The notes under the pieces were generated by a model, which was not told the origin of the DNA, did not search any database, and saw only the letters and a program-made list of their open reading frames with translations. The position numbers and the translations under genes are program-made. From assembly GCA_016937995.1 (NCBI GenBank), contig JAFGVM010000021.1, forward strand, positions 1 through 37,579: a stretch of DNA of 37,579 nt. The letters are read 5' to 3'. Positions 17,801-26,055 of the stretch are shown here, piece by piece; positions within the stretch are counted from its first letter, which is position 1, and each line of letters opens with the position of its first letter. This stretch comes from Candidatus Delongbacteria bacterium. GTDB lineage: Bacteria; UBA4055.

Positions 17801-20800
17801 CTTTAACCCAGTTTCACAATTATTTAATTGGACAAATCCTATTGCGGGTGTATATGATAATGTTAGTTTTTATGTGAATGATGGTGTTAACACAGTTTCT
17901 GAAAGCATAACCATTACAATAACCGAAGAAGGAAATTTATCAATAGTGCAGGGTAATGTTACTGATGTTGATACTTCACAGCCTGTTGATGATTGTTCAG
18001 TAATAATTACTGGTGAAGAATACAGCAGTTCAGTATTAACTGATGTGAACGGTTTTTATTTATTTGAAAACGTTCCTAACGATTTTTACAAGGTAAACAC
18101 AAAAAAATCAGGATATGAAATCGGAAATGAAACTTTAAACATTACGACAACAGACACATATGATGTTAATTTCAGCATTAAATATGCAGGAGTTAACTCT
18201 TTAGATTTCTCCAACAATAACGAACTTACTATATATGCTACTGACATTACTGAGATTGGTACAACAAATGTCTTTAATTTATCAGGAAATGTCAACATTA
18301 ACAACATCCTCTACTTCGAAGGAGATGTAACAGTAGACAAAAGTGCAAATTTTGATCTGAATGAATTATCAGCTGCTTGTCCGATCTATGTTCAAACAGA
18401 TACCGGGAATAAATATATTTTCGATAACAGTGTTAGCAAGAAATTCTATATCGACGGAAATAATTTAATATCATTTTCAAGTCTTTTTATATTGGATTAT
18501 GAATATAAAGTTTCTGGATTCAACATGAAAATGCCGGCTTTATCAATTGATCCCGGTGGCAATTCAGTTACAATTAATCTAATACCTAGTTTGCCTGCTC
18601 CTTTTAATAAAATCGTTGAATGGGAGTCACTATTACCTATTGATGACAATCCATATGTACTCATCAAAGAAGGTTTAGAAATGTACGATATGAAAAAGAT
18701 CTTTAATAAAGATGGGCTTGATGATTATGAGTTTAATTTAAATTTAAGTCAGAACTTTAAAGCATTTGATATAAAAGACTTTTCGCTTAGTTACAATACA
18801 TCCACAGAGCTGTTTGCAGGCAGTTTTGATTTGAAAATACCTGGAAGTCTTACAGGAAGTAAAGATGAAAGTAATAGTTTTAATGACTTGCCAGTTGAAA
18901 TTCATGATGCAGATAATAATTTAATTGGTACTACCAGTTTTGAAAACTTTGTATCAGCATACGAAAAAAGTGGGAAATTATTTCTGGGTATTAAATTCGA
19001 GATCGAATTCATTAATGGAAAAATAGACAGATTAAAAGTTAGATTATACGATGTAAAGATACCAATTGCAAATACCGGACTGAATATTACTGCTATAGAA
19101 GGTGAAGTAGCTGGTTTAACTGATAATATGAAAATAGGAGCTCATGTAGATATTGAGACCGGTCTTGAAATAATTGGGCATCCTGTAGTTGGATTGACAG
19201 ATTTTGGTGTTGAAATACAACCAATGAATTATTTAAAAGGCGAAGGCGATTTTGAAATATTTGAGTATCCTGCAGCAAGTGGTAAACTTCAGTTTGATGG
19301 AGATAAAAAATCACTTGAAGCAGAAGGTGTGTTGAATTTGTTTGATATTCTTGTTGGTAAGTTATCTACCAGTCTAAAATGGATGGATTTTCAAGGCAAA
19401 GGAAATATGACATTAAAAACACCTAGTGATTATCCATGGTATCTTGGTTGGTTGATTTGGTCATTCGGTGGACCAGATACTATTCTTGGTCAGGTCGATA
19501 CTAGAATCCACAACTTTGAAATGAGTTCAATGGTTACTTTGTGGGATTGGCTTTCTGTTGCCCAGAAAGTTGAATTTGCTCCACTAGATGGTTTCCCTTA
19601 TTTCCATTATCACTTAGGAACTAATTACGAAGATCTTTATCAAATATTTAAAGGTACTAGAGGCGGTAAGCAAATAATCAATTTTCAAGTACCAGAGAAT
19701 TCATCACAATTATTCGCGGTTGTAACAAATGAGACAAATCTATTCGACATACAATTAACAAGCCCTTCAGGAAAAATCTACAATAATACTTATGATCAGT
19801 ATTTGCAAGTCTCAGATGCAAATCAAACAGTAGTTTTTATATCAAATCCTGAATCAGGCTCATGGGAGTTCTCAACTGATCAGACAGGAGATATCCAGTT
19901 TAAATCAATGCTGCAAAATCAACGTCCAGTTACACTAATAAATAATCCTCTAACAAAAGGAACTAGATCTAACTTAATCAATATTGATTTTACTGATTAT
20001 TCTGATACTCTCAGTGTAGATGTTTATTACGATACTGACAACAAGCATTTTGACGGATCTTTTATTAAGCACTTTGATCTGATCAATAACGCATCTCTTC
20101 AATTTGATTGGGCAAACAGTGATATAAATAATGGAGAGTACTACATTTATACAGTAATCTCCGATTCTCATAATTCTCCTGTATGTCAATATGCTCCTGG
20201 GTCAATTATTGTTAATAACTGGTATGCAGATCCACCTCAGAATTTGATAGTTCAGCAGGAAAGTGACAGTGTCAAAGTCGTATGGGATGAGAATTTTGAT
20301 ACTAATATTTTTGCAACCAAGGTCTTTATAAGAAATATTTCTGACGGGTTCATAGATGAAATTTGTGTCACAGATTTAAATATGGCATACATAAAGGATC
20401 TTGAATATGGTAGAGAATACGAGATTTGGGCAAAGCATATGAATATTGATATGCTTATGACTGAAAAAAGTAATGTCTCAAATCTGATATTCCAAAGTTT
20501 CGGTAAAGGAAATAACATTCCATATTTCACAATGGATACAGATTCAGTATTTGAATTCGTCGAAGGACAGTACAGAGAATATTCTTTCCTTGCTAATGAT
20601 GCAGATGGACAGGGACTTATTTTTGATATAGTCGATAGACCTACTGGAATGATATTTAACGGTGATAAGTTCAACTGGACTCCTCAGGAAGATCAGAAAG
20701 GAGCTTATAACCTTTTAGTAACTGTGACTGATGGTATTGATACTGATAGTTTATATCAGGAATTCAGTGTCTATTCAGATGAACAAGCTCAAGTTGTACT

Positions 20801-23123
20801 GAATTTTGCGTCAAAAAATCTTTACGAATCAGACAATATGTTCATTAAAATTAAAAACTTACTGAACACTAACACAACAGAGACTGTTACTCTGAAAAAT
20901 AAACGAACAAATGAGCAGACAGTTGTTGATCTGAGAAAAGTGGATAAGTATGACTATATCGGTCAATTCGATCTATCTTATCAGGCAAAATCAGAATTAT
21001 CTGTTACGGATGGTGATACTATACTTGCTTCGTACATTTATGATTCTCAAACATATGAAACATACTCTATTTATGATTCAAAAGTACAGCCTACAGATGT
21101 AACTGCACCTTCGATGATAAATGATCTATCTGTTAAGAAATTATCAGATAATAAAGTATTACTCAAATGGACTGCAACTGGAGATGACGGAAATACCGGT
21201 GAAGCGTTATATTATGATATAAGATATAGTTATACTGCTCTCGCTAATGAAGATGATTATTTGGTTTCGATACCAATTGAACACTCAAGATACCCTTCAC
21301 TTGCAGGGACAACAGATTCATTAATAGTTGATTTGTATGATATAGATAATTCAGTTACGAATGATCAGATCTATTTTTCTATCAAATCAGAAGATGAAAT
21401 GCAGAATAGAAGTGAGTTAAGTAATACTGCTTCAGTTAATTACCTAATAAATGCTTTAGAGGTCTCAGCTGAACTGAATGATATACATAATGTTGATCTG
21501 TCATGGATCGGACCATCAAAAGATTCAAAAGATAGCACAGATTTTAGGTATTATAAAATATTTAGAAAAGACAGTATTGGAACATTTAAATTCTTAACAG
21601 ATACGGTCACTGTTCCAAGTTACTCTGAGTCATTAAAAAATTATCCTGATAATGAGTATCAGTACCTGATCCAGGGTGTTTACGAAACAGGTAATACAGA
21701 CAGTCTATACTCAAATACGATATCTCTTGATAGATATGAGAACGTTACAATTTTATGTACACTGAATGATACAATAGATTATTCAGGTATAAATATGACT
21801 ATCACAGGTTCTCAACCTAGTGATTATTATCAGTCATTTAATAAAACTACAAATGCTCTTGGACTGATAGTATTAAGCGATGTTTATAAAACAGATTACT
21901 TCGTTGAAATATCAAAAGACGGTTACTTTACAATAATTGATACAATCAAAGTTAACGATAGTAGCAATAAATTCAACTGGAAGGTCGTTAGCACCGCATT
22001 AGCAGCGCCTTCACCAGGTTTTCCTGAAAACAATAGTTATATAACTGACGTCGCACCTGAATTTGACTGGAATGATATTGCTTATGCAAAAGAGTATAAT
22101 TTGTTAGTAGATAACGATAGTACATTTAACTCTCCGGAAATTTACGATAGTGTCGCTGTAAGTAATTATAATTGTGTAGCCAATCTTGCAGATGGAACAC
22201 ACTTCTGGAAAGTAAAAGCTAAGAATAATCCTTATGAAAGTGTTTATTCAACGGTATCTAAATTCACAATTGGTAAAGCTCCAATACCACCTAAATTAAG
22301 CATACCGGTAAACAGCAGTGCAATGGCAGACCTAACACCTGAGTTTGACTGGACCGATATCTCCACAGCTACCAGTTATCAGATAATTGTTGACGATAAC
22401 TCAGATTTTAGTTCACCAGAGATTGATACCACATCTACAGTAAGCAATTTTACACCAGTAACTGAACTTGGATATGAAAAATATTACTGGAAAACATTGG
22501 CTGTGAACGAATTCGGAGAAAGCCCCTATACTGCAACTTGGGAATTTGAACTAGGAAAAGCCCCAGCGGTTACTAAGTTATATTCTCCAGCTAGCAGCGA
22601 ATATATAGATACACAGAGACCTGAATTTGACTGGTCGGATGTAGCAAATGCTGCTGGTTACAGAATACTTGTTGATAACGATAGTACTTTCAGTTCTCCT
22701 GAAGTTGATGAAAATACTACAGAAAGTATCCTTACACCAATTAATGATCTGGCATTCGGACAATACTTCTGGAAAGCTCTTGCAAGCAATCGCTACGGTG
22801 AAAGTGAATTCACAGAACCTTGGGCATTTACTATAGAAGAACCTCTAGATGCTCCTGTTAATGTTGTTACAAGTATTTCAGGAAGCACTCTTACTCTTGA
22901 CTGGGATGCAGTTAATAACGCAACATATTATCTAGTCTATGCATCTGATGATCCTTATGGAGAATTTACACTAACGTCTATGGTAACAACAAATTCATAT
23001 AATGTAGATGTTAGCGTTGCTAAATTGTTCTATTACATAGTTGCAAGTAATAATCAGTTGGCAAAAGAACACGGACAACAAAATACAATTAAATTTGAAA
23101 ATAATGGTACAGAGGGGAAATAA
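14820..23123 (+). CDS. Giant 2767-residue secreted modular protein
   Basis: ATG at 14820. A signal peptide (KKCNGVQFMLILVLLIGSFWNAWGQ) is followed by an N-terminal beta domain. Three CARDB domains lie at ~200-302, 304-421 and 520-640; the last two share 'AGIYFGYEPYARDS'-like and 'ESNDNNNI' motifs. They alternate with Ig-like domains (~424-518, ~642-738; 'F.P.TPL..L..E.V.F'). Then come a putative-Ig (He_PIG) domain (~951-1038) and a carboxypeptidase-regulatory-like domain (~1040-1124). A ~480-residue region (~1125-1607) matches no family I know. After it: a 'SPSGKIYNN...NPESGSWEF' domain (~1617-1700), Fn3 domains, a second He_PIG (~1899-1986), another regulatory-like domain, three 'DWND' Fn3-like repeats (~2397-2675) and a final Fn3 (~2676-2764, 'LTLDWDAVNNATYYLVYASDDPYGEF'). 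There is no T9SS sorting domain. The stop overlaps the next start (TAATG). It is likely a surface fibre or adhesin; the ligand is unknown. Confidence 0.85.
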   Translation: MKKCNGVQFMLILVLLIGSFWNAWGQDTRAAQAYVKEVDVNGASIKSIGYAEVDPNSTVTVRINVENNATISSFSGYADCVLWFVDKDLSFINSIWSEFETCVPYDVGDEKWNINYQEPRPISEVSIEATSTYLLPNADRDLEVTFTAPSSGSVYFLVRATFSNEDWSLQSEDPSSYTGYYDDQGYKVYRYRIDVVQPPPDIKVLSIWTEPSPPVAGVSCELYVEVENIGDGTATSVDFTYYIDNSEVQTDYDSSISPDEIHEEHDPYTFSSSGSYTYKVVVDQCDGEIVTSNNSKTMTVNVVDPPDLQVDNVSLLNHSCFAGDDITVYFYAWNKGGSTSPPSQAGIYFGYEPYARDSEKLYTVNIDALQDNDAESYSATFTIPESIDLNYSWVSVFIDDDNVVYESNDNNNIGTVEFELSGKRPPVVSSFTPATPLNVLTNETVNFTVNVTDEDGDLFYIYWYLDFMPMTQFDTPISGSSGSSSFEEQGFVTGDHTIRAMIQDKYGNQIDQIWNVTASPPPPDLYVSSIYVDPYYAYAGNELKVYFTIINSGDGSSPTTQAGVYFGYEKYARDSQPLATVDITPLSWGNDSEDYLATFTIPEGIDPNYDWVNVYVDFDNTIPESNDNNNIDGEEFDLKLVNDPIINSFSPSTPLEILESEAVTFEIDIYDSDGDLTNLRWWQDGWPMTLSDKELSGTNGSGIHEVDWFPAGNHDVRAVVYDGFGNTVEQNWAITSYPAGDLEVTVLNPSGVLCTDGTEVYLKKDGEAISPPIETIEGKVKYTGIPATTYDMIRVLKPNSNSDYAEYWGDKGPITVPGNETFKRYMPYITGVLVTDLNNEQQEVPFIEGEDIKVRVEVTNDDVISHLVKVKNIIDRNKDLTYDFNETSTEISIGAKSSKFIDFIFSNATIGEYYVRPINTFSDSPYPTDFTLTDTYAWLDTPSFSVVDAPPALTLAPIGNQTGTPGDPLYFTIRATGGTENFTYSTSELPGTSYFNPVSQLFNWTNPIAGVYDNVSFYVNDGVNTVSESITITITEEGNLSIVQGNVTDVDTSQPVDDCSVIITGEEYSSSVLTDVNGFYLFENVPNDFYKVNTKKSGYEIGNETLNITTTDTYDVNFSIKYAGVNSLDFSNNNELTIYATDITEIGTTNVFNLSGNVNINNILYFEGDVTVDKSANFDLNELSAACPIYVQTDTGNKYIFDNSVSKKFYIDGNNLISFSSLFILDYEYKVSGFNMKMPALSIDPGGNSVTINLIPSLPAPFNKIVEWESLLPIDDNPYVLIKEGLEMYDMKKIFNKDGLDDYEFNLNLSQNFKAFDIKDFSLSYNTSTELFAGSFDLKIPGSLTGSKDESNSFNDLPVEIHDADNNLIGTTSFENFVSAYEKSGKLFLGIKFEIEFINGKIDRLKVRLYDVKIPIANTGLNITAIEGEVAGLTDNMKIGAHVDIETGLEIIGHPVVGLTDFGVEIQPMNYLKGEGDFEIFEYPAASGKLQFDGDKKSLEAEGVLNLFDILVGKLSTSLKWMDFQGKGNMTLKTPSDYPWYLGWLIWSFGGPDTILGQVDTRIHNFEMSSMVTLWDWLSVAQKVEFAPLDGFPYFHYHLGTNYEDLYQIFKGTRGGKQIINFQVPENSSQLFAVVTNETNLFDIQLTSPSGKIYNNTYDQYLQVSDANQTVVFISNPESGSWEFSTDQTGDIQFKSMLQNQRPVTLINNPLTKGTRSNLINIDFTDYSDTLSVDVYYDTDNKHFDGSFIKHFDLINNASLQFDWANSDINNGEYYIYTVISDSHNSPVCQYAPGSIIVNNWYADPPQNLIVQQESDSVKVVWDENFDTNIFATKVFIRNISDGFIDEICVTDLNMAYIKDLEYGREYEIWAKHMNIDMLMTEKSNVSNLIFQSFGKGNNIPYFTMDTDSVFEFVEGQYREYSFLANDADGQGLIFDIVDRPTGMIFNGDKFNWTPQEDQKGAYNLLVTVTDGIDTDSLYQEFSVYSDEQAQVVLNFASKNLYESDNMFIKIKNLLNTNTTETVTLKNKRTNEQTVVDLRKVDKYDYIGQFDLSYQAKSELSVTDGDTILASYIYDSQTYETYSIYDSKVQPTDVTAPSMINDLSVKKLSDNKVLLKWTATGDDGNTGEALYYDIRYSYTALANEDDYLVSIPIEHSRYPSLAGTTDSLIVDLYDIDNSVTNDQIYFSIKSEDEMQNRSELSNTASVNYLINALEVSAELNDIHNVDLSWIGPSKDSKDSTDFRYYKIFRKDSIGTFKFLTDTVTVPSYSESLKNYPDNEYQYLIQGVYETGNTDSLYSNTISLDRYENVTILCTLNDTIDYSGINMTITGSQPSDYYQSFNKTTNALGLIVLSDVYKTDYFVEISKDGYFTIIDTIKVNDSSNKFNWKVVSTALAAPSPGFPENNSYITDVAPEFDWNDIAYAKEYNLLVDNDSTFNSPEIYDSVAVSNYNCVANLADGTHFWKVKAKNNPYESVYSTVSKFTIGKAPIPPKLSIPVNSSAMADLTPEFDWTDISTATSYQIIVDDNSDFSSPEIDTTSTVSNFTPVTELGYEKYYWKTLAVNEFGESPYTATWEFELGKAPAVTKLYSPASSEYIDTQRPEFDWSDVANAAGYRILVDNDSTFSSPEVDENTTESILTPINDLAFGQYFWKALASNRYGESEFTEPWAFTIEEPLDAPVNVVTSISGSTLTLDWDAVNNATYYLVYASDDPYGEFTLTSMVTTNSYNVDVSVAKLFYYIVASNNQLAKEHGQQNTIKFENNGTEGK
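22008..22845 (+). repeat. Three Fn3-like 'DWND' repeats in the giant gene
   Basis: Three ~280-bp units encode 'PEFDWNDIAYAKEYNLLVDN', 'PEFDWTDISTATSYQIIVDD' and 'PEFDWSDVANAAGYRILVDN', each followed by 'FWKV.A' or 'YWKTLA'-type strands. They are the same family as the repeats at 11516-12355 and 25090-25660. Confidence 0.8.
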
Positions 23124-25966
23124 TGAAAAAGTATATAACTGATAAATTGTCCGTACTTGTCATAATAATTCTAACAGCCTTTCCCCTTTTCTATACAATC
23201 CATGCACAGGAGTCTAACGATTCACCCGAAGGTGCACATGCAATAACCTGTCCTTACAATGGACTCGATACTCTATCATTTGAAGGTGATATCGACTGGT
23301 ACAGGATCGACCTTGCAGACAGTACTGAATACGTGATCAGTGTATATGCTGCTCCTCTGGATACATATATTTATCTCTACGGACCCGGAAGCGCAGATGG
23401 ACAACTGACAGGCAACCTCGTTGACTCTGATGATGAAACCAATTCTCCAGACCCTCAGATAACATACACTACAATTGAACCGGGATACTATTATTTAAAA
23501 ATTGCTGAATATGGGGTTTTCAAAGGAACAGGAGAATATACACTTGATGTAAGAGAAAGTGCTGCTCCTTCTAATTTTATCACTGTTACTTCTCCGAACG
23601 GTAGTGAAAACTGGTCAATAGGATCTGAGCAAACAATAACCTGGACCTCAGATATTATCGGTGATGTAAAGATTGATCTGCATAAAGATCATCAGTTCAT
23701 GGATGAGCTGGTTGTTATGAGCAATACTGAGATTTATACCTGGACAATTGACTCTACTTATACAGTTGCGGATGATTATTCGATCAAAATATCAGGTGTA
23801 ACCGATCCTGCAGTTGCAGATTCAAGTGATAGTTTTTTCAGTATTACTGACGGGAATGATGACCCTACTGAAGCTACCATAGTTGCTGTTCCCCATTTAG
23901 AGACTTACAAAATAAACATTGACGGTGATATTGACTGGTACAGAGTTTTACTTGACTCAGGAAAAGAATATAAAATCGCTATCAGCGACTCTCCTGTAGA
24001 TACTTATGCCTATTTATACGGACCCGGAACTGAAGATGGATCCAGCACCGGTCCGGTAGTAGATGAGGACGATGATTCGAATGGTGGGATAAATCCATTA
24101 ATAGTTCTCACTCCAGCCGATAGTGGATACTATTATTTAAGACTGGCACAAGTATCATTCAAATCAGAAAAAGGATCGAAAGATACTGGTGTATATACGT
24201 TGAAGATAGCTGAAAATGACATTACTCCACCAGCTATTGTTTCGACAGTTCCAACGACTGATTCACTGGGTGTAGCGATTGGATCTAACATCACTATTAA
24301 ATTCGATGAGGATATGGACAATACTACAATAAATACTTCAACTGTGACCATGTATGCCGGTACAACACAGATAGACGGTACTGTATCATACATGGATTCT
24401 ATCGCAACATTTGATCCTGATGCTGACCTGGAGTACAACACATTGTATACTATGTCTGTAAGTACCGGAGCGGCTGACCTGGAAGGAAATTCAATTACTT
24501 CTGACTATATATGGAGTTTTACAACAGAAAATGAGCCTTTATACATTGAATTAACCGCTCCAAACGGTGGGGAAAGCTGGGTTGTTGAAGATACTGAAAG
24601 GATCTCCTGGAATTCAAATATAACAGACAGTATTATAATTAACCTGTACAAAGCATCCGTGTTTTCAGAAAAAATAGCGACTGTATCAAATACAGATTTC
24701 TATGACTGGGCTATTCCGTTATCCATTACAGCAGCAGATGATTATTCCATTAAGATCACAAGTAAAACTGATTCAACACTTTTCGATGACAGTGATAGTA
24801 ATTTTATTATATTAGAGAGTGCAAACTTGACTTTAACTTCACCTTCAGGTGGAGAAAAGTGGGGAACCGGAACAACTCAAAGCATTACATGGACCACTAA
24901 TATTTCTGATCCGGTTAAAGTTGAATTATTTACCGGACTGATCTTTACAGATGAGCTGGCGATTACAAGCGGTACAGATAATTATTCCTGGGAAATATCA
25001 GAATATACAGAACCGAGAAGTGATTATACTATTAAGATCAGCAGTATTTTAGATCCAGCTCTTTCAGATTCAAGTGATGCATTTACAATATTTGTAACAC
25101 CTGAAGTTCCGGTTCTGATAAATCCTGCTGACAGTTTAATTACAGCAGATCAGACACCTTATTTTAATTGGACTGATAACTCAGATGCAGTTAAGTGGTA
25201 TTTGCTTGTTGATGATAATTCAGATTTTAACAGTCCCGAGATAAATGATTCTACAACTACAAATTCTTTTACACCATCAAGCGATCTTCCATTTAATGTC
25301 TATTACTGGAAAGTAAAAGCTGCGAACGATGAGAGCGAAAGTGAGTGGTCTGATACAAGGATGCTCACAATACTCTCGTTGCCAGATACTCCGGCTTTGA
25401 TATCTCCTGGTGACGGAGTATCTACGCATGTAAGAGAGCCGTATTTTGATTGGGCAGTTGTTACAAATTCAACTGGATATAACATCACGATCGATGATGC
25501 TGCCACATTTGATTCTCCTTTGATAGATGAACCGGTTTCAGCTAATAATTATACTACCGTTATCAGCTTATCAGACGGTACTTACTATTGGAAAGTAAGA
25601 GCAAAAAACGAGGTTGGTTATGGTTCCTTCAGCTCTATATGGTCATTCATTATAGACACCTCCTCAATTGACGAGTTAAACTTACCGCTATCAACACAGC
25701 TGTATCAGAATTACCCGAATCCGTTCAACCCTGAAACAACTGTATCATTTGATCTGGCAGATCAGAGTAAAGTGAATATAAGTATATTCAGTTACAGTGG
25801 TGAATTAGTAAGAACACTCGTAAATGACACCAGAGATGCAGGAAATTATACAGTAACCTGGAATGGGAAAAATAATAAAGGCTCTTTGGTTGCAGCAGGT
25901 ATGTATTTTGTAGTAATGAAAACAGAAAACTACAGAAAAGTAATAAAAGCGGTAATGGTGAAATAA
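23123..25966 (+). CDS. T9SS-sorted multidomain surface protein (PPC, KNH, Ig-like, Fn3-like)
   Basis: ATG at 23123 shares one base with the giant gene's TAA, and GAGGGGAAA lies before it, so translation is probably coupled. 947 residues. Signal peptide (KKYITDKLSVLVIIILTAFPLFYTIHAQ). Modules: PPC (~30-150, 'GDIDWYRIDLADSTEY', 'GYYYLKIAEYG'); KNH-like (~152-245, 'SPNGSENWSIGSEQTITWTSD'); second PPC (~246-370); SbsA/Big_5-type Ig-like (~372-473, 'STVPTTDSLGVAIGSNITIK', 'F.EDMD..TINTSTV'); two more KNH-like domains (~476-660, 'APNGGESWVVEDTERISWNSN'); two Fn3-like 'YYWKV' domains (~664-853). The T9SS type A sorting domain (~860-947) has 'NYPNPFNPETTVSFDL', 'VNISIFSYSGELVRTL', 'GNYTVTWNGKNN' and 'GMYFVVMKTENY'. 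A surface partner of the giant protein is inferred from the coupling. Confidence 0.9.
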   Translation: MKKYITDKLSVLVIIILTAFPLFYTIHAQESNDSPEGAHAITCPYNGLDTLSFEGDIDWYRIDLADSTEYVISVYAAPLDTYIYLYGPGSADGQLTGNLVDSDDETNSPDPQITYTTIEPGYYYLKIAEYGVFKGTGEYTLDVRESAAPSNFITVTSPNGSENWSIGSEQTITWTSDIIGDVKIDLHKDHQFMDELVVMSNTEIYTWTIDSTYTVADDYSIKISGVTDPAVADSSDSFFSITDGNDDPTEATIVAVPHLETYKINIDGDIDWYRVLLDSGKEYKIAISDSPVDTYAYLYGPGTEDGSSTGPVVDEDDDSNGGINPLIVLTPADSGYYYLRLAQVSFKSEKGSKDTGVYTLKIAENDITPPAIVSTVPTTDSLGVAIGSNITIKFDEDMDNTTINTSTVTMYAGTTQIDGTVSYMDSIATFDPDADLEYNTLYTMSVSTGAADLEGNSITSDYIWSFTTENEPLYIELTAPNGGESWVVEDTERISWNSNITDSIIINLYKASVFSEKIATVSNTDFYDWAIPLSITAADDYSIKITSKTDSTLFDDSDSNFIILESANLTLTSPSGGEKWGTGTTQSITWTTNISDPVKVELFTGLIFTDELAITSGTDNYSWEISEYTEPRSDYTIKISSILDPALSDSSDAFTIFVTPEVPVLINPADSLITADQTPYFNWTDNSDAVKWYLLVDDNSDFNSPEINDSTTTNSFTPSSDLPFNVYYWKVKAANDESESEWSDTRMLTILSLPDTPALISPGDGVSTHVREPYFDWAVVTNSTGYNITIDDAATFDSPLIDEPVSANNYTTVISLSDGTYYWKVRAKNEVGYGSFSSIWSFIIDTSSIDELNLPLSTQLYQNYPNPFNPETTVSFDLADQSKVNISIFSYSGELVRTLVNDTRDAGNYTVTWNGKNNKGSLVAAGMYFVVMKTENYRKVIKAVMVK

Positions 25967-26005
25967 TACAGTTGATTAAGAGAATTTACACATTCATGAA
26001 AAAAG

Positions 26006-26033
26006 TTGCCTTGACGTTGAAAATCATTATAAA
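26006..26033 (+). promoter_or_regulatory. Possible promoter of the right-hand block
   Basis: TTGCCT (26006-26011), 16 nt and TATAAA (26028-26033) precede the strong GAGGAGGAAG site of the 26056 gene. The 89-nt gap is wider than most in the window. The match is weak because the DNA is AT-rich. Confidence 0.3.
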
Positions 26034-26055
26034 ATGAAAAATTGAGGAGGAAGTT

